From Pachypanchax playfairii (lineage: Eukaryota; Chordata; Actinopteri; Cyprinodontiformes; Aplocheilidae), in assembly GCA_006937955.1 (NCBI GenBank), contig SSNP01000051.1:2590555-2654554 (forward strand): a DNA stretch of 64,000 bases, given 5' to 3'. The translations under genes were made by a program, and so were the position numbers. The notes under the pieces were generated by a model. The model was not told where the DNA came from. It was given only the letters and a program-made list of their open reading frames with translations, and searched no databases. Positions 44,387-56,300 of this stretch are shown here, piece after piece (position 1 is the stretch's first letter; each line of letters starts with the position of its first letter).

Positions 44387-47300
44387 CCACTGCATCTATC
44401 TTTCTCTGTCTCTCTCTCACACACACAATACACACCATACACAGAGTAATACACAAGCCTTTCTCCAGGGCAAAATCCGATTTTTGAACCTCACTAATCC
44501 TCAGCTACAATCTGCGTCCTGCCATCAGTGAGAGAAAGAGAGGGAGTGACGGGGAGGGGAGGGGGGGGCAGCTTCCTGTCCTGGGATCCTCAATGAAGCC
44601 CTGCCCACTCCGACCCTGCCAATCCAGGCTCACACACACACACACACTTGAAGCATGATTACCAACTGTTGATACACACATCAGTTCACACTCTAAGCAA
44701 CGCAGAGGCAGGACACTCGCTGCTACTAATCACCAGTGCGATGGAGGGGGGCTAGCTGTGAGGGTACTTCCTTTCGTCTCTTTATTGTGCTCATTTAACG
44801 ATGGAGTGATGATCAGCAGTTCCTGATGGGACATACTGGCATGCAAAGGACAAAGAAGGCCTTTCTGAAATTTTATCACAAGCAGGGTGAAAGTGACGGA
44901 AATTTGTTTTTTTTCTCCCCAAGATTTGAATATCTGACGCACACAATCTCAATGCCTCGATCAGGACATCCCCAGAATCCTCTACTGGGTCCTCAGATGA
45001 CCTCATGACTCATGACTGACCAGGAACGCCTTCACCCTGGCTGTATGGACCCCCACTGGGGCGAAGGAATGAGGAGGAACATGTTCCACTGGTGGATTTT
45101 ACTACTTTTTTCTTTTGAATTTGAATTCAGTAAAGTTAAAGGGGAACTTCCCTTTATGTCAGGGAACAACGCTGCCATGTTAGTCAACTGGTGAGTCCAA
45201 ATCCAGCCCATCATATTTCCTTATATAACTGCTGCCGTAGTATTATCGTCTTGTGGAGTTAAAGAGTTATTTAGGAACAGATACTGCCATCTAAGGTAGA
45301 ACATGCTGCGTCCTCGGAGGGGCCGGCTATTTAAAAAGAGACTCTTCGACTTATCTCCTCTATCAGGTCTTCAAATAGATGTATTGGCTAAAATTAGATG
45401 TGCAACTTAAAGGCTAATGCAACCGTTCAAAGTTCTTTGCAGCAAACTTCAAGACATGAGATTTCAGGTTTTATCTATCCTCCCTTTGCAAACCCCAAAA
45501 TTTCTGGAGACCATAGAGTTATTATAGTAGAGACATAACCCCAAAAATCATTATGTGACTAAAGCTGAGTAGGATTTAAAAACTCTTGATTTAACGAAGG
45601 CCCTGCGGAGCCACAATGGGACCACTTGGACAAGAATTTTGTGTCTTAATTTAGACCCGATCTAGACCAGAATGTCCAGCAATTGTCCATTTCATTTTAT
45701 CAAATAAAACTCTTCCAATCGTTTGAAACAGCTGGATAAAATGAGGTCCAGCAGTAACTCTGAAACTAGCTACAAGTCCAGGGTTGCAATTATAATGTTG
45801 TTCTAGTTCTGTAAAGGTTAGTCACAAAATCTACACAAAGTCAATTAGGCAGTTGGACTGAACATGACCCAAGAGCTCAAAGCCATCGGCAATATCCAAC
45901 CCCGGATTTAGCTGGTTCTCAGGGAGAAGCTTTGGGCCGCGTGGAGGATGAGTTCCCGCCTTTAGTCTTACCAAGGATCTCATTACCAGATAATGTTTGG
46001 TATCTTTATTGTCATGACACGCCATGGTGGCTTGATAACAAGAACAAAGTCAACCAAATGAGCAGAGTCAATGACTCAGAATATCGTGAAAACACCCAGA
46101 CGACATTAACAACATCAAGCTATAAGGCCATGATTTATGACTCGGTTTGGACGATGGCAGGTATGGTTTTAGCTTCTTTCCTGGGTTCAGGTCCCAATTA
46201 GGGATTTTCAACATGGACTTAGAATATTTTCCCCTGTGCATGTCCGTTTTCTCCGGGTACTCCGGTTTCCTCCCACAGACCTAAAACAGGCATGTTAGAT
46301 TAACTGGTGGCTCTAAATTGGCTCTAGGTGTGAGCGTGTTAATGTGGATGGTTGACCGTGATGTACTAAGTACTAATGTACTAATACTAAGAAGTTTAAG
46401 AGGTAAACGGTGATTAAATTGCACAGAATCCAAAGAACGACATAGTTGTAGATGTTTTATAGGGGACAAACTTCCATTGCTGGACAGGTTCAGGATGGTT
46501 TTTTTGTTTTTTTGCTTGATGTTTTCATCATAACCATTTTTTAATCAACTTGATTTCAAAATCTTAGAAATGTGAGGGTTTGTTGTTTTTAGTTATGGTG
46601 ACTCCACTGTACATTTTTATCATGTGTTCCACATGAACGTGTCAAAGAGTTTTATAGCTTGTTGTATTTTCAAAGAAAACTGATCGGTGTGGAAAACCAA
46701 TTAGTCACATGGGTGGTTTAATCAGTCAGCAGTGGACCTTCAGTCAGAAACCCTGCACCCTTCCACGTATGGTGTCTAAAGGAAACAAAAAATGGGAAAT
46801 CCAGGCTTTTAATAATGACTCTACTAGAAACTAGAGGAAAGTCTGCAGTTCCGCTTTACATAAGAGTATTAAACAGATGCCTTTCACCCCCCCACCCCCA
46901 CCTAAAAACCTCTGTTTGAAAGCTGGGCGGTCCGATCCTGACACTGTTTCAGCTGTGTGAGGATCTAACCTGAATCCACTCCCAGGTTTTCCCTTTAACT
47001 CAGAAATGGGACGTTTTCAGTCGTGGACATGTTCCGACTGACATTATCTCTTTCTTAATCCTAATCCTGAACCCAATCTAGAGTCAAACTTCAGATTGAA
47101 TGTGCTCACCATTTAAATGACCCCCATTATTGTCAGGATATTTTGCACTCGCTGAGAGACGAGCGCCGATACGCCCAACGACAGCCGACCAACCAATCCC
47201 TCGTTGATCTGTGATGTCATCTTCTTCTGGGAAAAGCTGACGGCTGGTTGGATGGTGGTGGGGAGAGGGGAGGGGGATTAACCCGAGGTCTCAGGTCTCT

Positions 47301-50300
47301 CGTTTTCTGTGTGTGTGGGGCTCTTGCAGGGATAAGTGTTGTTGGACAGGGCTGTCCAGGCCTGTAGACAGCTGGTTGTGTGACAAATATGCCACTCTCG
47401 TCCACCAGCGTCCGCTCGATGACTCTGATCCTCCTGATAATGTTTCCCTCACATCGAGTCTCCGCCTCCCATCAGGCAGCACATTCACATATTTTTTAAA
47501 TCAGAACTTTGTTACATCACGTTACTTATCAGTCGTCACTTCCTTTATAAATGGCCGTTTGATGGCGTCTCGATTTAACCTCCTAAAGGTAAAATTCAAA
47601 AATATAAATATTCATCGAAGAACAAAAAGAAAATAGCAGAAAACTTGAGTAGAACGCAACGTGTAGACGAGACGTGAACAAGCCGAGCCTTTAAAACTGG
47701 CACAGAAAAACCTCCAGGCGTATTTTTTCCAAGATTTCAGAGTCTGTATTTCCAGATACACTGAAAACGGCTGCTGGTAGATGGTTTGCTTCATATCAGC
47801 TGGCAGTGATTTAGATGATGTACTGCCATTTTTAAGGATGAACCAGCTTTTTAGGATAGAAGGTGGACTAAAAATGAGTATCTGGAAGATACTTCTCCTG
47901 GCAGTGAAACAAGAAGATGGTTTAAAACATCTATTTAACAGGTTTTTTCCCTTTAATTCTATTCAAGCTCATTCCAGTTATAGAAAAATGAATATTCCGA
48001 ATATGAATATTTTTAAAGAGGAAAGAAAACTGAGAAAATCTTATTGCATCCATCATCAATTTAATCTTTGATATTAATAAACCAGAAGAACTGTGTTTTA
48101 TCAAGCTGAGCATTTTAAATTTTGTGATATATTATTGTAAGTGATACTTTAGGACTGTTAAAGCCAAAATCCAGTTTGGAAGGTCTGTCATTTTGAACAG
48201 ATAATTAATATTCAGTATTTTTAAAAGAAACAAAATACAACTGGACAAGTTAAAAGAAATGGTCTCAGATCCAGCTGGTTCATTTGGTTCCTTAATGTAA
48301 CTTCTGTGCCAAAACATTTGGCTGTTTAACTCAATATTCCAATATTTTATGTGTTAAAATCCCTAAAAAGCACAAAAACTAACTAAAATAGTGATAATTA
48401 GTTGATAAACCTTCATGTCTAGCTTGTACACAAGTGTCTTATCTTTGGTTGTTTCTGGTCATTTTCCTCAGCTATCATTAGAAAATCCTCTCATTTGGTT
48501 CTGATTGGTTGAAACTAGAACTCGAAGATACTCACAGCTCTTGGATTCTAAAATCTATGCTCTGATTTTTTGGTGTAAACGCACCTCTGCTGGTGTCGAT
48601 GTCTTCGGTGCCAGCTGTCTGTCCGATAAGGTGGTACTGGTTGAGCCTGGAGCCGTCTTCTGCCACCACCACAGACCTGGTGGCTTCCTGAGTCCACGTG
48701 TAGACCACCTCTGACACCGGATAGGCATCTGAAACAGATTGAAGCTTTCAGCATCAAGAGGAACTCGTCTGATTTAACTGCAGACGCTTCGGGACGTTTT
48801 CCAGTTTCTTTGTTATTAAACCAGAAACTCGAGCGTATGTTGATTTGGTCTGAACGTGTTTGTAACAGATGTAACAGAGACTGACGGTTTTGTGTGAAGA
48901 CTCAGTATTCTGTTGTTTCTTTCTGATTACCAGATAAGAGAGATTTATTATTGTTATTATTCTGATGTTAAAAAACCTTTTAGAGAATGTGCAGAAAGAG
49001 GACGGCTGGAAAAGCTGTTACATAACCATGAATCTACTTCATTAGAAATGCACCGATTATTCCTGTTGTCATCCAGTCTGACCTGCTGGTTCAGATTTTT
49101 TTGTAGTTTTTGGAGTTTCAAGCTGATTTTTTGATGCTATAAGCAGCAAACATTTGAATAAATACTATACTTCTTTCTATAGGTTCTTAACATTTTATTT
49201 TTACTCCTTTAACATAAATTACATCCACTAAATCAATTAAAATTTGGTTTTTAGTTAGATGAATTAAAACATCTGATACAATATTTGTTTAAAAACAGTC
49301 TATTTCAGTTACATGTACTAACATTCATTATATTTATTTTACTGTGATAAACATTCTCGCATTAGAAACTGGATATTTCCTGACACGTTTCTGTCCAAAA
49401 TCCTGTTGCTTTTTTTAAATTTCTAAACATCTAACAGATATAATATTTAATTATAAGTATAAGTCTGTGAAAATTTCAGCTAAGATGCATTTGTGGTCAA
49501 GAACAAAAGAAAACTGTATTTTAGAGTCTTAAGATTCTGTTAAGTTTGATCGAGGTGAGAAATCTCTCGATTCCAGTCGTTAATTTCTCGGCTGCATATT
49601 AACATGCGTGTTTCCACCCTGCATGTTTCCTGCATGTTTCCATCCTGCATGTTTCCACCCTGCATGTTTCCTGCGTGTTTCCATCCTGCATGTTTCCTGC
49701 ATGTTTCCATCCTGCATGTTTCCACCCTGCATGTTTCCTGCGTGTTTCCATCCTGCGTGTTTCCTGCATGTTTCCATCCTGCATGTTTCCTGCATGTTTC
49801 CATCCTGCATGTTTCCTGCATGTTTCCATCCTGCATGTTTCCTGCATGTTTCCACCCTGCATGTTTCCACCCTGCATGTTTCCACCCTGCGTGTTTCCAC
49901 CCTGCGTGTTTCCACCCTGCGTGTTTCCACCCTGCATGTTTCCACCCTGCATGTTTCCACCCTGCGTGTTTCCACCCTGCATGTTTCCACCCTGCTTGTT
50001 TCCACCCTGCTTGTTTCCACCCTGCATGTTTCCACCCTGCATGTTTCCACCCTGCTTGTTTCCACCCTGCTTGTTTCCATCCTGCGTGTTTCCACCCTGC
50101 ATGTTTCCTGCATGTTTCCACCCTGCATGTTTCCATCCTGCGTGTTTCCACCCTGCATGTTTCCACCCTGCTTGTTTCCATCCTGCGTGTTTCCACCCTG
50201 CATGTTTCCACCCTGCGTGTTTCCACCCTGCTTGTTTCCACCCTGCTTGTTTCCATCCTGCGTGTTTCCACCCTGCATGTTTCCTGCGTGTTTCCACCCT

Positions 50301-53300
50301 GCATGTTTCCATCCTGCATGTTTCCACCCTGCATGTTTCCACCCTGCTTGTTTCCATCCTGCGTGTTTCCACCCTGCATGTTTCCACCCTGCTTGTTTCC
50401 ATCCTGCGTGTTTCCACCCTGCATGTTTCCATCCTGCATGTTTCCACCCTGCATGTTTCCATCCTGCATGTTTCCTGCATGTTTCCACCCTGCTTGTTTC
50501 CATCCTGCGTGTTTCCACCCTGCTTGTTTCCATCCTGCATGTTTCCTGCATGTTTCCACCCTGCTTGTTTCCACCCTGCTTGTTTCCACCCTGCTTGTTT
50601 CCATCCTGCATGTTTCCACCCTGCATGTTTCCACCCTGCTTGTTTCCACCCTGCATGTTTCCACCCTGCATGTTTCCACCCTGCGTGTTTCCACCCTGCG
50701 TGTTTCCACCCTGCGTGTTTCCACCCTGCGTGTTTCCACCCTGCATGTTTCCACCCTGCGTGTTTCCACCCTGCATGTTTCCTGCGTGTTTCCACCCTGC
50801 ATGTTTCCTGCGTGTTTCCACCCTGCATGTTTCCATCCTGCGTGTTTCCACCCTGCGTGTTTCCACCCTGCGTGTTTCCACCCTGCGTGTTTCCATCCTG
50901 CGTGTTTCCATCCTGCGTGTTTCCACCCTGCGTGTTTCCACCCTGCTTGTTTCCCCCTGCGTGTTTCCACTCTTCTTGCGTGTTTCCAACCTGCATTCTT
51001 CTTGCGTGTTTCCACCCTGCGTATTTCTTGCGTGTTTCCTCCCTGCGTTCCTGCGTGTTTCCACCCCACCCTGCGTGTTTCCAGTATTTCTTGCGTGTTT
51101 CCACCCTGCGTGCTTCTTGCTGCGTGTTTCCACCCTGCGTGCTTCTTGCGTGTTTCCACCCTGCGTGTTTCCACCCTGCGTGTTTCCACCCTGCATGTTT
51201 CCACCCTGCGTGTTTCCACCCTGCATGTTTCCACCCTGCGTGTTTCCACCCTGCATGTTTCCATCCTGCGTGTTTCCACCCTGCATGTTTCCTGCGTGTT
51301 TCCACCCTGCATGTTTCCATCCTGCGTATTTCCACCCTGCATGTTTCCTGCGTGTTTCCACCCTGCATGTTTCCACACTGCATGTTTCCACCCTGCATGT
51401 TTCCTGCATGTTTCCACCCTGCGTGTTTCCACTGTGAATGTTTCAACCCTGCATGTTTCCTGCGTGTTTCCATCCTGCGTGTTTCCACCCTGCATGTTTC
51501 CTGCGTGTTTCCATCCTGCATATTTCCACCCTGCATGTTTCATTCCTGCGTGTTTCCAACCTGCATGTTTCCATCCTGCGTGTTTCCACCCTTCCTGTTT
51601 CCACCCTGCTTGTTTTCTCTGTGTTTCCACCCTGCGTGTTTCCACCCTGCCTGTTTCCTGCATGTTTCCACCACGCGTGTTTCCATCCTGCGTGCTTCTT
51701 GCGTGTTTCCACTCTGCGTGCTTCTTGCGTGTTTCCACTCTGCATATTTCTTGCGTGTTTCCACCCTGCGTGCTTCTTGCGTGTTTCCACTTTGCGTATT
51801 TATTGTGTGTTTCCACCCTGCGTGTTTCCACCCTGCGTGCTTCCACTCTGCGTATGTCTTGCGTGTTTCCAACCTGCATTCTTCTTGCGTGTTTCCACCC
51901 TGCGTATTTCTTGGGTGTTTCCATCCTGCGTATTTCTTGCGTGTTTCCACCCTGCGTGTTTCCACCCTGTGTGCTCCTTGCGTATTTCCACCCTGCGTGT
52001 TTCCATCCTGCGTATTTCTTGCGTATTTTCACCCTGCATGTTTCCATCCTGCGTATTTCTTGCGTGCTTCCACCCTGCGTGCTTCTTGAGTGTTTCCACC
52101 CTGCATGTTTCCACCCTGCGTGTTTCCACCCTGCGTGTTTCCTGTGTGTTTCCACCCTGCGTGTTTCCACCCTGTGTGTTTCCACCCTGCGTGTTTCCAC
52201 CCTGTGTGTTTCCACCCTGCGTGTTTCCACCCTGTGTGTTTCCACCCTGTGTGTTTCCTGTGTGTTTCCACCCTGTGTGTTTCCTGTGTGTTTCCACCCT
52301 GCGTGTTTCCACCCTGCGTGTTTCCTGTGTGTTTCCACCCTGCGTGTTTCCACCCTGCGTGTTTCCACCCTGTGTGTTTCCTGTGTGTTTCCACCCTGCG
52401 TGTTTCCACCCCCTGTGTGTTTCCACCCTGTGTGTTTCCTGTGTGTTTCCACCCTGCGTGTTTCCACCCTGCGTGTTTCCACCCTGCGTGTTTCCTGTTT
52501 CCACCCTGCTTGTTTCCTGCTTTCCACCCTGCATGTTTCCACCCTGCGTGTTTCCACCCTGCGTGTTTCCACCCTGCGTGTTTCCACCCTGCGTGTTTCC
52601 ACCCTGCATGTTTCCATCCTGCGTGTTTCCACCCTGCATGTTTCCATCCTGCATGTTTCCACCCTGCTTGTTTCCACCCTGCTTGTTTCCACCCTGCATG
52701 TTTCCACCCTGCTTGTTTCCATCCTGCGTGTTTCCACCCTGCATGTTTCCATCCTGCGTGTTTCCACCCTGCATGTTTCCATCCTGCGTGTTTCCACCCT
52801 GCATGTTTCCATCCTGCGTGTTTCCACCCTGCGTGTTTCCACCCTGCGTGTTTCCATCCTGCGTGTTTCCATCCTGCGTGTTTCCACCCTGCGTGTTTCC
52901 ACCCTGCTTGTTTCCATCCTGCGTGTTTCCACCCTGCGTGTTTCCATCCTGCGTGTTTCTTGCGTGTCCACCCTGCGTGTTTCCACCCTGTGTGCTCCTT
53001 GCGTATTTCCACCCTGCGTGTTTCCACCCTGCGTGCTCCTTGCGTATTTCCACCCTGCGTGTTTCCATCCTGCGTATTTCTTGCGTATTTTCACCCTGCG
53101 TGTTTCNNNNNGCGTGTTTCCACGCTGTATGTTTCCATCCTTCTTGTTTCCACCCTGCATGTTTCCTTCCTGCATGTTTCCTGCATGTTTCCACCCTGCT
53201 TGTTTCCATCCTGCGTGTTTCCACCCTGCTTGTTTCCATCCTGCATGTTTCCACCCTGCATGTTTCCACCCTGCATGTTTCCACCCTGCGTGTTTCCACC

Positions 53301-56300
53301 CTGCATGTTTCCACCCTGCTTGTTTCCACCCTGCTTGTTTCCATCCTGCGTGTTTCCACCCTGCATGTTTCCTGCATGTTTCCACCCTGCTTGTTTACAT
53401 CCTGCGTGTTTCCACCCTGCATGTTTCCACCCTGCTTGTTTCCATCCTGCGTGTTTCCACCCTGCATGTTTCCTGCCTGCTTGTTTCCATCCTGCATGTT
53501 TCCTGCATGTTTCCACCCTGCTTGTTTCCATCCTGCGTGTTTCCACCCTGCATGTTTCCACCCTGCGTGTTTCCACCCTGCATGTTTCCTGCATGTTTCC
53601 ACCCTGCATGTTTCCATCCTGCATGTTTCCATCCTGCTTGTTTCCAGCCTGCATGTTTCCTGCATGTTTCCACCCTGCTTGTTTGCATCCTGCGTGTTTC
53701 CACCCTGCATGTTTCCATCCTGCGTGTTTCCATCCTGCGTGTTTCCTGCGTGTTTCCACCCTGCATGTTTCCATCCTGCATGTTTCCACCCTGCGTGTTT
53801 CCATCCTGCGTGTTTCCACCCTGCATGTTTCCACCCTGCTTGTTTCCATCCTGCGTGTTTCCACCCTGCATGTTTCCATCCTGCGTGTTTCCACCCTGCG
53901 TGTTTCCTGCATGTTTCCACCCTGCTTGTTTCCATCCTGCGTGTTTCCACCCTGCATGTTTCCATCCTGCGTGTTTCCACCCTGCATGTTTCCACCCTGC
54001 TTGTTTCCATCCTGCGTGTTTCCACCCTGCATGTTTCCATCCTGCGTGTTTCCACCCTGCATGTTTCCTGCGTGTTTCCACCCTGCATGTTTCCATCCTG
54101 CATGTTTCCACCCTGCGTGTTTCCACCCTGCATGTTTCCACCCTGCTTGTTTCCATCCTGCGTGTTTCCACCCTGCGTGTTTCCACCCTGCATGTTTCCT
54201 GCATGTTTCCATCCTGCATGTTTCCACCCTGCGTGTTTCCACCCTGCTTGTTTCCACCCTGCATGTTTCCACCCTGCATGTTTCCACCCTGCATGTTTCC
54301 ACCCTGCATGTTTCCACCCTGCTTGTTTCCATCCTGCGTGTTTCCATCCTGCATGTTTCCATCCTGCATGTTTCCATCCTGCATGTTTCCACCCTGCGTG
54401 TTTCCACCCTGCTTGTTTCCATCCTGCGTGTTTCCACCCTGCATGTTTCCATCCTGCGTGTTTCCACCCTGCATGTTTCCACCCTGCATGTTTCCACCCT
54501 GCGTGTTTCCACCCTGCGTGTTTCCACCCTGCGTGTTTCCACCCTGCGTGTTTCCACCCTGCATGTTTCCACCCTGCTTGTTTCCACCCTGCATGTTTCC
54601 ACCCTGCATGTTTCCACCCTGCTTGTTTCCATCCTGCGTGTTTCCACCCTGCATGTTTCCACCCTGCTTGTTTCCATCCTGCGTGTTTCCATCCTGCGTG
54701 TTTCCACCCTGCATGTTTCCACCCTGCGTGTTTCCATCCTGCGTGTTTCCATCCTGCATGTTTCCATCCTGCATGTTTCCACCCTGCGTGTTTCCACCCT
54801 GCTTGTTTCCACCCTGCATGTTTCCACCCTGCATGTTTCCACCCTGCATGTTTCCACCCTGCATGTTTCCACCCTGCATGTTTCCACCCTGCATGTTTCC
54901 ACCCTGCATGTTTCCACCCTGCGTGTTTCCACCCTGCGTGTTTCCATCCTGCGTGTTTCCATCCTGCGTGTTTCCACCCTGCGTGTTTCCACCCTGCTTG
55001 TTTCCATCCTGCGTGTTTCCACCCTGCATGTTTCCATCCTGCATGTTTCCACCCTGCTTGTTTCCATCCTGCGTGTTTCCACTCTGCATGTTTCCATCCT
55101 GCATGTTTCCACCCTGCCTGTTTCCACCCTGCATGTTTCCTGCGTGTTTCCACCCTGCATGTTTCCTGGGTGTTTCCACCCTGCATGTTTCCTGCGTTTT
55201 TCCACCCTGCATGTTTCCTGGGTGTTTCCACCCTGCATGTTTCCTGTTCCTGCGTGTTTCCACCCTGCATGTTTCCACCCTGCTTGTTTCCATCCTGCGT
55301 GTTTCCACCCTGCATGTTTCCATCCTGCATGTTTCCACCCTGCCTGTTTCCTGCGTGTTTCCACCCTGCATGTTTCCTGCGTGTTTCCACCCTGCATGTT
55401 TCCTGGGTGTTTCCACCCTGCATGTTTCCTGCGTGTTTCCACCCTGCATGTTTCCTGGGTGTTTCCACCCTGCATGTTTCCTGCATGTTTCCACCCTGCA
55501 TGTTTCCTGCATGTTTCCACCCTGCGTGTTTCCATCCTGCGTGTTTCCACCCTGCATGTTTCCTGCATGTTTCCACCCTGCATGTTTCCACCCTGCGTGT
55601 TTCCATCCTGCGTGTTTCCACCCTGCGTGTTTCCACCCTGCGTGTTTCCACCCTGCATGTTTCCATCCTGCGTGTTTCCACCCTGCATGTTTCCTGCGTG
55701 TTTCCACCCTGCGTGTTTCCATCCTGCGTGTTTCCACCCTGCTTGTTTCCACCCTGCATGTTTCCACCCTGCGTGTTTCCACCCTGCGTGTTTCCACCCT
55801 GCATGTTTCCATCCTGCGTGTTTCCACCCTGCATGTTTCCTGCGTGTTTCCACCCTGCATGTTTCCTGCGTGTTTCCACCCTGCATGTTTCCACACTGCA
55901 TGTTTCCACCCTGCATGTTTCATTCCTGCGTGTTTCCAACCTGCATGTTTCCATCCTGCGTGTTTCCACCCTGCATGTTTCCTCCCTGCGTGTTTCCACC
56001 CTGCGTGTTTCCTGTGTGTTTCCACCCTGCGTGTTTCCACCCTGCATGTTTCCATCCTGCGTGTTTCCACCCTGCATGTTTCCTGCGTGTTTCCACCCTG
56101 CATGTTTCCATCCTGCGTATTTCCACCCTGCATGTTTCCTGCGTGTTTCCACCCTGCGTGTTTCCACCCTGCGTGTTTCCTGTGTGTTTCCACCCTGTGT
56201 GTTTCCTGTGTGTTTCCACCCTGCGTGTTTCCTGCGTGTTTCCTGTGTGTTTCCACCCTGCATGTTTCCACCCTGCTTGTTTCCATCCTGCGTGTTTCCA

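Larger units (their letters stand above)
43437..48584 (-). other. gabra5 intron 6
   Basis: A 5.1 kb intron with no coding exon. It holds a TA microsatellite (44304-44383), a CA run (44631-44647), a G-rich quadruplex-like motif (44551-44568) and a common teleost interspersed repeat (46225-46355). Around 43790-43870 is an AT-rich stretch rich in TATCATGATAT-type words that resembles a degraded fish repeat. Confidence 0.85.

Noticed and set aside
44163..44454. Reading frames ending in YIYIYI
   Set aside because: They are translations of the TA microsatellite.
45136..45330. Possible further TTAA element (TTAAAGGGGAACTTCCC)
   Set aside because: Only one end resembles a TTAA-type terminus; no inverted partner with a second TTAA was found.
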